From assembly GCA_934122035.1 (NCBI GenBank), contig CAKOVP010000050.1, positions 1 through 5,613 of the forward strand: a stretch of 5,613 bases of DNA, given 5' to 3'. The notes below the pieces were generated by a model that was not told where the DNA came from, did not search any database, and saw only the letters and a program-made list of their open reading frames with translations. The DNA is from an uncultured Clostridia bacterium. Its GTDB lineage: Bacteria; Bacillota; Clostridia; TANB77; CAG-508. Shown one piece after another: positions 1-4,673 of this stretch. Every line of letters starts with the position of its first letter. Position 1 is the stretch's first letter. The position numbers were made by a program, and so were the translations under genes.

Positions 1-106
1 AACAATATCATTTTTGTGCTCTCTTTTCAATATTTTATTTTCAATGTATGTGTGACATATCTATTTTAAACCTATATTTTTTACTTTTTTCTTATTTAAT
101 TAATTG
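1..106. other. AT-rich sequence with no supported gene
   Basis: I see no supported gene here. On the + strand one frame is open from base 1 to a stop near 69, which could be the tail of an upstream gene, but its hydrophobic low-complexity translation gives no support. On the - strand an ATG lies at 10-12 with only a weak GAGAG-like sequence before it, so a divergent gene leaving the window on the left cannot be excluded. Confidence 0.4.
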
Positions 107-135
107 TTGTAATTGTAGTCATTTTGTGTTATAAT
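107..135 (+). promoter_or_regulatory. Sigma-A type promoter with extended -10 for the 109-aa orphan gene
   Basis: A perfect TATAAT lies at 130-135, preceded by TGT at 127-129, which makes an extended -10. TTGTAA at 107-112 is a 4/6 match to the -35 hexamer at the ideal 17-base spacing. Transcription would start near 142, leaving a leader of about 85 nt before the ATG at 228. Confidence 0.7.
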
Positions 136-141
136 TCTCTT

Positions 142-203
142 GTTAAAGTTTTGTAACCTTTGATAAAAAAGTCGAAGGTTATTACCGTGCCTTCGATTTT
201 TTT
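142..203 (+). promoter_or_regulatory. Attenuator-like 5' leader with mutually exclusive hairpins
   Basis: Three structures compete for the same bases. A terminator pairs 172-178 with 190-196 and is followed by seven T. An antiterminator can pair AACCTTTGA (155-163) with TCGAAGGTT (172-180): nine pairs including one G-U, across an 8-nt loop. This would occupy the left arm of the terminator. A small upstream hairpin, AAAGTT (145-150) with AACCTTT (155-161, one bulged C), could in turn trap the antiterminator strand. That is the usual logic of transcription attenuation. I recognise no known riboswitch class, T-box or leader peptide. The simpler alternative is a terminator for a transcript arriving from the left. 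Confidence 0.5.
172..203 (+). terminator. Rho-independent terminator upstream of the 109-aa gene
   Basis: The inverted repeat TCGAAGG / CCTTCGA (172-178, 190-196) encloses an 11-nt loop and is followed by TTTTTTT at 197-203. A run of six A at 165-170 on the left lets the stem extend with A-T pairs and would let the hairpin work weakly on the other strand. It lies between the promoter at 107-135 and the ribosome binding site at 213-219, so it would control the gene at 228 if that promoter is used. Confidence 0.8.
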
Positions 204-227
204 AATAAAATTTAGGAGGTATCGATA

Positions 228-557
228 ATGAAAGACATCAGCTTTACTTACTATCGCACTAATGGGCAGAAGTTTTCTATGGATCTCAACCGAGAATCTA
301 TCCTCGCAAAAATGCGAGAACTGGTGAAAAAGTATCCCGACTGCAATGACAACGCAACGACTCTTCTCCAAATCATTCCAGAAATAGAGACTATGGAGAT
401 TTACCAGTTTGCTCTGGACAGCCAAGATGTTCCTTACATCGTGTATACCACATTTTCTCACGCTGAGAAGCAGCTGCTCAAGTTTCGTGGTACTTATCGC
501 ATTACATGGGAATACTTCAAGTCTCTCTGTCGTGAAGCAGAGGAAAAGAATAAGTAA
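228..557 (+). CDS. Orphan hypothetical protein, 109 aa
   Basis: I do not recognise this protein. It is 109 residues, soluble-looking, with no signal peptide or membrane segment. The N-terminal part (about 1-20) reads like two beta strands, the middle (about 22-55) is helix-prone and charged (ILAKMRELVKKYPD), and the C-terminal part (about 80-109) is basic, aromatic and helical, ending in EEKNK. The ATG at 228 follows a strong TAGGAGGT at 213-220 with 7-nt spacing, so the start is secure. The gene is a single unit with its own promoter, a leader holding a terminator hairpin, and a strong shared terminator after the stop. GC content is about 42% by hand count over three lines, against about 28% in the ribosomal and spoVA genes nearby, and it uses CTC, CGC and CGT codons that they avoid. 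That suggests a different origin or different selection. A small regulatory or accessory protein is only a guess. Confidence 0.8.
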   Translation: MKDISFTYYRTNGQKFSMDLNRESILAKMRELVKKYPDCNDNATTLLQIIPEIETMEIYQFALDSQDVPYIVYTTFSHAEKQLLKFRGTYRITWEYFKSLCREAEEKNK

Positions 558-574
558 TTTTTCTGATCTTTCAT

Positions 575-627
575 AAAAAAAACAGCCTCTTAACTTTTGC
601 ATAAAGTTAAGGGGCTGTTTAGTTTTT
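575..627. terminator. Strong bidirectional terminator shared by convergent genes
   Basis: An 18-pair stem joins 580-597 to 603-620 with one G-T wobble and a 5-base loop (TGCAT at 598-602). It is flanked by an A run at 575-582 on the left and by TTTAGTTTTT on the right. The A run becomes a U tract on the - strand transcript. It therefore ends both the + strand gene at 228-557 and the - strand gene at 637-954. Confidence 0.95.
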
Positions 628-636
628 ACTTAAGCT

Positions 637-954
637 TCAGATTGCGTTGTCATGCAATTCTTTCAAGACCCGGTCATAAGCCTTTTCCATAAGGGCCTTG
701 TAATTTTCATCCTTAATCTCCATAGACATCTCTTTGAAGAGCTTGGGATCGTTGCGGCAGATATGCATAACAGTTTCAACAAACTTTTCATCTGTCAAGT
801 ACTCCGCCGAAGGTTCAACCTTGTTGGTGAAGAAAATTTCATGTGTTCCATCAGGGTAGCTCTGTGTTGCTGAGTATACCTTTCCGTTTGCGACGCAGAC
901 TTCGGCTAACATAAAAGTCATATTAGTAAAAACTCTCATAGTAAATTCTTTCAT
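637..954 (-). CDS. Orphan hypothetical protein, 105 aa
   Basis: I do not recognise this protein. The first half (about residues 5-48) looks like a sheet-forming domain: RVFTNMTFMLAEVCVANGK, then a YPDGTHEIFF stretch typical of a beta hairpin. The second half (about 54-105) is mostly acidic and basic amphipathic helix, including LTDEKFVETVMHICRNDPKL and a charged C-terminus. No transmembrane segment or signal peptide is evident. The ATG at 952-954 follows AAGGAAC at about 9 nt. A promoter with an extended -10 lies 74 bases upstream, right after the spoVAE reading frame, and the gene ends at the bidirectional terminator at 575-627. GC is about 40-43% by hand count, clearly above spoVAE next door, which together with the convergent orphan at 228-557 marks 228-954 as a compositionally distinct patch. 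With no terminator seen after spoVAE, sporulation transcripts could also read into this gene. Confidence 0.8.
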   Translation of the reverse strand: MKEFTMRVFTNMTFMLAEVCVANGKVYSATQSYPDGTHEIFFTNKVEPSAEYLTDEKFVETVMHICRNDPKLFKEMSMEIKDENYKALMEKAYDRVLKELHDNAI

Positions 955-969
955 CTTTTGTTCCTTTCT

Positions 970-1020
970 CCCTATTTAGGGACTGAAAATGTATAAGTTC
1001 CTTTGCAATTCATATTGCAA
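970..1020 (-). repeat. Two short inverted repeats in the leader of the 105-aa gene
   Basis: TTGCAA occurs at 1003-1008 and again at 1015-1020. Because the hexamer is its own reverse complement, the pair forms a 6-bp hairpin with a 6-base spacer starting at the predicted transcription start. A second inverted repeat, CCCTA/TAGGG at 970-981, lies just before the ribosome binding region and could partly cover its GGGAG. Either could be an operator or a translational control element; both are short enough to be chance. Confidence 0.35.
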
Positions 1021-1027
1021 TATTTTT

Positions 1028-1056
1028 ATTATACCATATATTTACATAAAATGCAA
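1028..1056 (-). promoter_or_regulatory. Extended -10 promoter for the 105-aa gene
   Basis: Read on the - strand: TATAAT (1028-1033) preceded by TGG, giving the extended -10 motif TGnTATAAT, with TTGCAT (1051-1056) 17 bases upstream as a weak 3/6 -35. Predicted start is near 1021, giving a leader of about 67 nt. The -35 begins only a few bases after the spoVAE stop, so promoter and spoVAE end are almost fused. Confidence 0.65.
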
Positions 1057-1059
1057 ATT

Positions 1060-1456
1060 TTATTGTTTCTTTATCTTTGGCTTTGCAATTAATGATGCTA
1101 AATATCCAAAGAATATTGCTGTTGCAATTCCACCAGCTGATGCTTTTACCCCTCCAATAAATGCTCCTAATATTCCAGTTTCTTTAACTGACTCTATAGC
1201 TCCTTTGGCTAAATTTGCTCCAAAACCGTGTTAATGGAACTGTGGCACCTGCACCTGCAAAATCTATTAAATATTTGTATAAGCCTAATCCTCCTAAAAT
1301 TCCTCCAACTGTTACGAAAGTTACTAATATTCTTGCTGGTGTAAGCTTTGTTTTATCTAATAAAATTTGACCTATTATACATATAATTCCACCTGTTACG
1401 AAACATCTTAATAATTGCATCCAATCTATACTTTGTAAAAAGTCCATATTTAACAA
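1060..1456 (-). pseudogene. spoVAE: SpoVAE (SpoVAEb type) membrane protein gene, frameshifted
   Basis: SpoVAE is a small polytopic membrane protein of the SpoVA channel, which carries dipicolinic acid across the spore inner membrane; it is distantly similar to SpoVAC. Typical family sequence is visible: TGGIICIIGQILLDKTKL near residues 21-38, LTPARILVTFVTVGG, then GAGATVPLT near 68-76. After that the frame is lost and runs to a premature stop at 1184 (90 codons). Removing one base near 1228 restores GFGANLAKGAIESVKETG and, further on, GGIATAIFFGYLASLIAKP, ending in TAA at 1060-1062. The intact protein would be 128-131 residues, close to family length. The start is TTG at 1454-1456, 4 nt from AGGAGG, or ATG at 1445-1447, 13 nt away; neither spacing is ideal, and the ATG fits the family start better. 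It lies 11-20 nt after spoVAD. The shift could be a real mutation or an assembly error. Confidence 0.9.
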
Positions 1457-1467
1457 ATTTCCTCCTT

Positions 1468-2472
1468 TTAGACTTCTATTGAAATTGCATGTGCTATTCC
1501 TGGTATTGTTTCTCCTTGTTGTGAACTTGTAGAATTCATTAGTGCTCCTGTTGCAATTAATAAAATTCTTTTCATTTTTTGTTCTTTTAATAGCTTAAAG
1601 AAATATCCAGAAAATATTGTAGCTATACAAGCACATCCACTTCCACCAGAGTGAGTGTCCTGTTTTTCTTTATCAAACATTAAAACTCCACAATCATTAT
1701 AATTAGAATTTATATTATATCCTTTGGTTTGTGCCATTTCTGCTACAATTTCTTTTCCTATATGACCTAAATCCCCTGTTATTATTGCATCATAATAACT
1801 TGGTTTTCTATTAGTATCCTGTAAATGTGTTATTAAAGTATCTAGTGCAGCAGGTGCCATTGCAGCTCCCATATTATTTGCATCCTTTATTCCCATATCG
1901 ACTATCTTTCCTGGTGTTATGTTGGTTATTTTTGGTCCTTCACCACTGCTAGATAATATAACTGCTCCAGAACCAGTTACTGTCCACTGTGCTGTTGGTG
2001 GTCTTTGAGTTCCAAGTTCTAGAGGAAATCTAAATTGTTTTTCCGCACTACAGAAGTGACTAGATGTTGCACAAATTACATTGTTTGCAGCCTTTCCAGA
2101 TACAAAAACAGACCCCAAGCACATACTTTCAACAAATGTTGAACAAGCGCCAAAAACTCCAAAAAATGGAATGTTAGAATCTCTTAATCCAAAATCAGAA
2201 GATATACATTGATTTAACAAATCTCCTGCAAATATATAATCTATATCTGTTTGTGCAATTTTAGATTTAGATATAACCATATTTACAGTTTCTTTTACTA
2301 TTTTACTTTCAGCCTTTTCCCAAGATTTTTCACCCCAAAACTCATCATCTAAGCATTTATCAAAATACTTTGCCATTGGCCCATCTGCTTCCTTTGGACC
2401 TACTATTGATGCTGCTTCTACAATTACTGGTGGCTCTTCAAAGCTAATTGTTTGTTTTCCTATCTTTTTCAA
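1468..2472 (-). CDS. spoVAD: SpoVAD, dipicolinate-binding subunit of the SpoVA channel
   Basis: SpoVAD is the soluble, membrane-associated SpoVA protein. It has a thiolase fold and binds Ca2+-dipicolinic acid, aiding uptake into the forespore and release at germination. At 334 residues it matches the Bacillus protein (about 338) end to end. Family landmarks: GKQT near the N-terminus (5-8), GPKEADGP (25-32), the pocket motif FGACSTF with Cys110 at the thiolase nucleophile position, ATSSHFCSAEKQFR (135-148), TVTGSGAV (164-171), GDLGHIG (233-239), GGSGCAC (276-282) and a C-terminal IATGALMN / QQGETIPGIAH stretch. All look intact, so the protein should be functional. The start is TTG at 2470-2472, preceded by AGAGG; it yields the KKIGKQT N-terminus that aligns with the family, and no in-frame ATG fits. 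spoVAC ends 21 nt upstream and spoVAE follows 11-20 nt downstream, so the genes are co-transcribed. Confidence 0.97.
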   Translation of the reverse strand: MKKIGKQTISFEEPPVIVEAASIVGPKEADGPMAKYFDKCLDDEFWGEKSWEKAESKIVKETVNMVISKSKIAQTDIDYIFAGDLLNQCISSDFGLRDSNIPFFGVFGACSTFVESMCLGSVFVSGKAANNVICATSSHFCSAEKQFRFPLELGTQRPPTAQWTVTGSGAVILSSSGEGPKITNITPGKIVDMGIKDANNMGAAMAPAALDTLITHLQDTNRKPSYYDAIITGDLGHIGKEIVAEMAQTKGYNINSNYNDCGVLMFDKEKQDTHSGGSGCACIATIFSGYFFKLLKEQKMKRILLIATGALMNSTSSQQGETIPGIAHAISIEV

Positions 2473-2493
2473 TACACTTTTCCTCTCTTTCTT

Positions 2494-2937
2494 TTAAGCA
2501 AAAATGTTTGCTATTATTCCAATTATTACAGATGTAGAAATTCCAAATACTAAAACGGGACCTGCAACTGTAAACATTTTTCCACCAACACCCATAACAT
2601 ATCCTTCAGATTTGTATTCAATAGCAGGTGATACTATTGAATTTGCAAATCCTGTTATTGGAACTAGTGAACCAGCACCTGCAAATTTTCCTATTCTATT
2701 AAATACATTTAGTGCCGTTAAAATTGCAGAAATTGCAATTAAACTAATTGATACAACAGTCGAGCTTAAAGTATTGTCCATTCCTTTATACATACAAAAG
2801 TCCATAATTATTTGTCCAATAGAACATATTAATCCGCCTACCCAAAAGGCATTAAAGCAATTCTTTAGTATTGGTGAATTTGGCGATTTTTGTTTTACAT
2901 ATTCATCATATTCTTTAGGTGTATTTATTTTTTCCAC
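2494..2937 (-). CDS. spoVAC: SpoVAC, mechanosensitive channel subunit of SpoVA
   Basis: SpoVAC is an integral membrane protein of the spore inner membrane. The Bacillus member behaves as a mechanosensitive channel and is needed for dipicolinic acid transport. The 147-residue length is normal. After a charged, Pro-containing N-terminus (1-26) come hydrophobic segments at about 28-48, 57-76, a looped region with the family motif GAGSLVPITGFANS (87-100), and a last segment at about 122-146. A GYVMGVGGKMF stretch (112-122) is also characteristic. The start must be GTG at 2935-2937, because an in-frame TAG lies two codons upstream. Its ribosome binding site TAGGTGA overlaps the stop codon of the preceding dodecin-like gene (gap 11 nt), a sign of translational coupling. 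spoVAA and spoVAB are absent, as is usual for the clostridial C-D-E core set. Confidence 0.97.
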   Translation of the reverse strand: MEKINTPKEYDEYVKQKSPNSPILKNCFNAFWVGGLICSIGQIIMDFCMYKGMDNTLSSTVVSISLIAISAILTALNVFNRIGKFAGAGSLVPITGFANSIVSPAIEYKSEGYVMGVGGKMFTVAGPVLVFGISTSVIIGIIANIFA

Positions 2938-2948
2938 AAGCTATTCAC

Positions 2949-3155
2949 CTACTCTCTTTCTCTGTCTAACATAAAACTTAAGTCTAAATCAACATAGTAG
3001 TCTGATATTTTATCCTTATTTATTTTTGCTCTTTGTTCTAATATTTTCACCTCAGTTAAATAATCTAGTGTTTTAGAAGCTTCTGAAATTGTTTGAACAA
3101 TAGCATCTTTCCAAGATATTTTTGAACTTCCTGTTATAATTAAATGTTTTTCCAT
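2949..3155 (-). CDS. Dodecin-like small protein, first gene of the spoVA operon
   Basis: This 68-residue protein has the full dodecin pattern: a short strand with a G-[ST]-S turn (LIITGSSK, 5-12), the SW-x(2)-A helix start (S14-W15-K16-D17-A18), helix to about 31, a second strand with the ILEQRAKI signature (38-45) and a last strand YYVDLDLSFML (53-63). Dodecins form hollow dodecamers that store flavins or other ligands. Aligned by eye with Halobacterium salinarum dodecin, the flavin-stacking Trp36 becomes Glu35 and the flavin-contacting Gln55 becomes Tyr54, so ordinary flavin binding is doubtful. The ATG at 3153-3155 follows GGGAGG with 7-nt spacing. A forespore-type promoter lies just upstream, and spoVAC begins 11 nt after the stop, so the protein should be made in the forespore with the DPA channel. 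A role with DPA or another small aromatic ligand is only inference; a plain structural role is equally possible. Confidence 0.88.
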   Translation of the reverse strand: MEKHLIITGSSKISWKDAIVQTISEASKTLDYLTEVKILEQRAKINKDKISDYYVDLDLSFMLDRERE

Positions 3156-3185
3156 TTTTCATCCTCCCACAAAAATTTCTAAAAT

Positions 3186-3214
3186 TATCATTTCCAAAAT
3201 TTTTTAACTTATGC
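3186..3214 (-). promoter_or_regulatory. Forespore (sigma-F/sigma-G type) promoter of the dodecin-spoVA operon
   Basis: Read on the - strand: GCATA at 3210-3214 is the typical -35 of both forespore sigma factors. For sigma-G, AATGATA at 3186-3192 matches CATnnTA at 6 of 7 positions with 17-base spacing. For sigma-F, GGAAATGATA at 3186-3195 fits the GG-rich -10 pattern with 14-base spacing. Predicted start is near 3178, giving a leader of about 23 nt that contains the GGGAGG ribosome binding site at 3163-3168. In Bacillus subtilis spoVA is a sigma-G operon, so sigma-G is the better guess. Confidence 0.65.
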
Positions 3215-3257
3215 AGAATTGTGAAAATATTTTATATATATGAAAAAATAATACATT

Positions 3258-3286
3258 AAAAAAATATTTGAGACAAAACTCAAATA
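3258..3286 (-). terminator. Second - strand terminator between rplT and the spoVA operon
   Basis: TATTTGAG (3265-3272) pairs with CTCAAATA (3279-3286) around a 6-base loop. On the - strand it is followed by seven T (3258-3264). It lies about 170 bases after the rplT stop, behind the first terminator, and would catch read-through before it reaches the sporulation promoter. Confidence 0.7.
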
Positions 3287-3325
3287 ACTTATTTAAAATT
3301 GACAATTTATAATTTAAAATAAGTT
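3286..3325. repeat. Imperfect 15-bp inverted repeat in the rplT-spoVA spacer
   Basis: AACTTATTTAAAATT (3286-3300) and AATTTAAAATAAGTT (3311-3325) match as inverted arms at 14 of 15 positions around a 10-base centre. It abuts the terminator hairpin at 3265-3286, so the two form a tandem hairpin block. The arm AACTTATTTTAA recurs at the right edge of the window (from about 5601). The arms are almost pure A/T, so chance is possible. Confidence 0.45.
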
Positions 3326-3400
3326 TGAAGATGTTTCGTAGAAAAATATTATTTTTACAATTGTATTATTTTTAATAAATTTTTCTTTATAAAATAGGAC

Positions 3401-3429
3401 AAAAAAAGATAAGTTCATATAAACTTACC
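3401..3429 (-). terminator. Rho-independent terminator of the infC-rpmI-rplT operon
   Basis: On the - strand GGTAAGTT pairs with AACTTATC (3408-3429, 8 bp with one G-U, 6-base loop), followed directly by TTTTTTT (3401-3407). It lies 26 bases after the rplT stop. Confidence 0.88.
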
Positions 3430-3454
3430 TTTTAATTTATTAATATTATTTAAA

Positions 3455-3811
3455 TTATTTTGCTGCTTTTTTTGCAACTTCTGCAACTTTTGTGAAAGCT
3501 GCTGGATCTGATACTGCCATTTCAGCAAGCATTTTTCTGTTTATTACAACATTTGCTTTCTTTAATCCATTTATTAATTGGCTGTATGTTAAACCATTCA
3601 TTCTTGCAGCTGCATTTATTCTTGCTATCCATAATTTTCTGAAGTTAGATTTTTTATCTTTTCTTCCAACATATGCATAGTTTCCAGATTTCATAACTGC
3701 TTGTTTAGCCATTCTAAATCTGTAATGTTTTGCACCATAATATCCTTTTGCTTTTTTTAATATTTTATTATGCTTTTTACGTGTTATTATTGCTGTTTTT
3801 ACTCTTGCCAT
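3455..3811 (-). CDS. rplT: 50S ribosomal protein L20
   Basis: L20 is an early-assembly protein of the large ribosomal subunit that binds 23S rRNA; in Bacillota it also represses its own operon by acting on the infC leader. The 118 residues match family length. Signature stretches are the basic N-terminus MARVKTAIITRKKHNKILKK, the AKGYYGAKHYRFRMAKQAV helix (21-39), RKDKKSNFRKLWIARINAA (about 50-68), GLTYSQLINGLKKA (about 73-86) and NRKMLAEMA near the C-terminus. ATG at 3809-3811 follows AAGGTGA. It is the last gene of the operon, 26 nt after rpmI, and is followed by a terminator. Nothing unusual is seen. Confidence 0.98.
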   Translation of the reverse strand: MARVKTAIITRKKHNKILKKAKGYYGAKHYRFRMAKQAVMKSGNYAYVGRKDKKSNFRKLWIARINAAARMNGLTYSQLINGLKKANVVINRKMLAEMAVSDPAAFTKVAEVAKKAAK

Positions 3812-3837
3812 TTTTTATTCACCTTCCCTATTTCTTA

Positions 3838-4044
3838 CTATTTGTTACCATATGGTAATAATTTTTTGATTCCTGCTTCGCAAGTTTTATCTGCATATGC
3901 ATCTAAAACGCTTCCTCTAGCTTTTGCTCTTGAAGACTTGTTTGCTAGTAAATGTCTTCTATTTGATTTTGTTCTTTTTACTTTTCCTGTTGCTGTATAG
4001 CTATATCTTTTCTTTGCAGCTTTATTTGTTTTTAACTTTGGCAT
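3838..4044 (-). CDS. rpmI: 50S ribosomal protein L35
   Basis: L35 is a small, very basic protein of the large ribosomal subunit. The 68 residues begin with the invariant MPKLKTNKAAKKRY and continue with TGKVKRTKSNRRHLLANKSS (about 19-38), the standard L35 pattern; the C-terminal KKLLPYGNK replaces the usual MLPY-type ending and is slightly long. ATG at 4042-4044 follows a strong AAGGAGGA with good spacing. It lies in the canonical order between infC (66 nt upstream) and rplT (26 nt downstream). Nothing unusual is seen. Confidence 0.98.
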   Translation of the reverse strand: MPKLKTNKAAKKRYSYTATGKVKRTKSNRRHLLANKSSRAKARGSVLDAYADKTCEAGIKKLLPYGNK

Positions 4045-4110
4045 AATTTTTCCTCCTTAATTGTTTTGGTTTTCCTATATAAATAGCTTTTAGCTAATAT
4101 ATTGCATATT

Positions 4111-4626
4111 TTATTTTTCTGTCTTTTTAGTAAGTATTACAAACATATTCTTTCCTTCTAATAAAGGCTTTTTCTCTACATTTGCAATATCTGATAAATT
4201 TTCTATAAATTCATTTAGAGTTTCTTCTCCTGCTTTTGTATAGTTTAGCTCTCTTCCTCTAAATCTAACAGTTATTTTTACTTTGCTTCCGTCTTCTAAG
4301 AATTTTCTTGCATTTTTTGCTTTAAATTCAAAGTCATGTTTGTCTATGTTTGGAGTAACTCTTAATTCTTTTGTCTCAAAAGTTTTTTGATTTTTTCTAG
4401 ATTCTTTTTCTCTCTTTGCTTGTTCAAACTTATATTTTCCATAATTCATAAGTTTGCAAACTGGTGGTTGAACACCTGGTGAAACGAGTACTAAATCTAG
4501 TTTTGCTTCATATGCTTTATCTAAAGCTTCTTCTAATGAAACAACTCCAAATTTTTCTCCATTAGCTCCTATTAATTGTACTTCTCTTGCTCTAATTTTT
4601 TCATTAATTAGTAATTCTTGTTTTAT
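4111..4626 (-). CDS. infC: Translation initiation factor IF-3, apparent AUA start
   Basis: IF3 binds the 30S subunit, keeps it apart from 50S and checks the start codon and initiator tRNA. The N-domain (LLINEKIRAREVQLIGANG, about 5-23), the helix and linker (YGKYKFEQAKREKESRKNQK) and the C-domain (KELRVTPNIDKHDFEFKAKN, then VKITVRFRGRE and GKNMFVIL) are all present. The N-terminal alignment puts the start next to KQELLINEK. The only codon there is ATA at 4624-4626, 8 nt after GGAGG (4635-4639). In-frame TTG and GTG just upstream lie at the edge of or inside the ribosome binding sequence itself and are poor candidates. With the ATA start the protein has 171 residues, a normal IF3 length. IF3 genes often use AUU, AUC or AUA, which IF3 itself discriminates against, so the factor represses its own translation. 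The gene follows an attenuator leader and leads rpmI and rplT. Confidence 0.96.
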   Translation of the reverse strand: MKQELLINEKIRAREVQLIGANGEKFGVVSLEEALDKAYEAKLDLVLVSPGVQPPVCKLMNYGKYKFEQAKREKESRKNQKTFETKELRVTPNIDKHDFEFKAKNARKFLEDGSKVKITVRFRGRELNYTKAGEETLNEFIENLSDIANVEKKPLLEGKNMFVILTKKTEK

Positions 4627-4639
4627 AAAAAACACCTCC

Positions 4640-4673
4640 AAAAAAAATAAGATTGACTTTCAAAAAGCCAACC
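4640..4673 (-). terminator. Attenuator terminator just before infC
   Basis: On the - strand GGTTGGCTTT pairs with AAAGTCAATC (4651-4673; 10 bp with two G-U) around a tight TTG loop, followed by TTATTTTTTTT (4640-4650). The U tract runs straight into the GGAGG of infC, so the terminator can only act as a leader attenuator. Confidence 0.85.

Noticed and set aside
129..602. A 157-codon frame on the - strand across the 109-aa gene
   Set aside because: It is antisense to a gene with a strong promoter and ribosome binding site, spans the bidirectional terminator, and has no ribosome binding site or recognisable protein sequence.
989..1234. An 81-codon frame on the + strand opposite spoVAE
   Set aside because: It is the antisense of the 3' part of spoVAE. 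Its openness only reflects that the - strand frame past the insertion is still intact.
1184..1240. Programmed frameshifting to make full-length SpoVAE
   Set aside because: A rare CGG codon sits at the junction, but there is no slippery run, internal ribosome-binding-like sequence or stop codon that would drive a +1 shift, and SpoVAE families are not known for recoding.
2504..2974. A 156-codon frame on the + strand opposite spoVAC
   Set aside because: Shadow of spoVAC, which has clear family motifs; the Pro/Ile/Thr-rich translation is typical of antisense reading of membrane-protein codons.
4633..4641. TTG or GTG upstream as the start of infC
   Set aside because: GTG lies inside the GGAGGTG ribosome binding sequence and TTG at its edge, and both would add residues that do not fit the family N-terminus.
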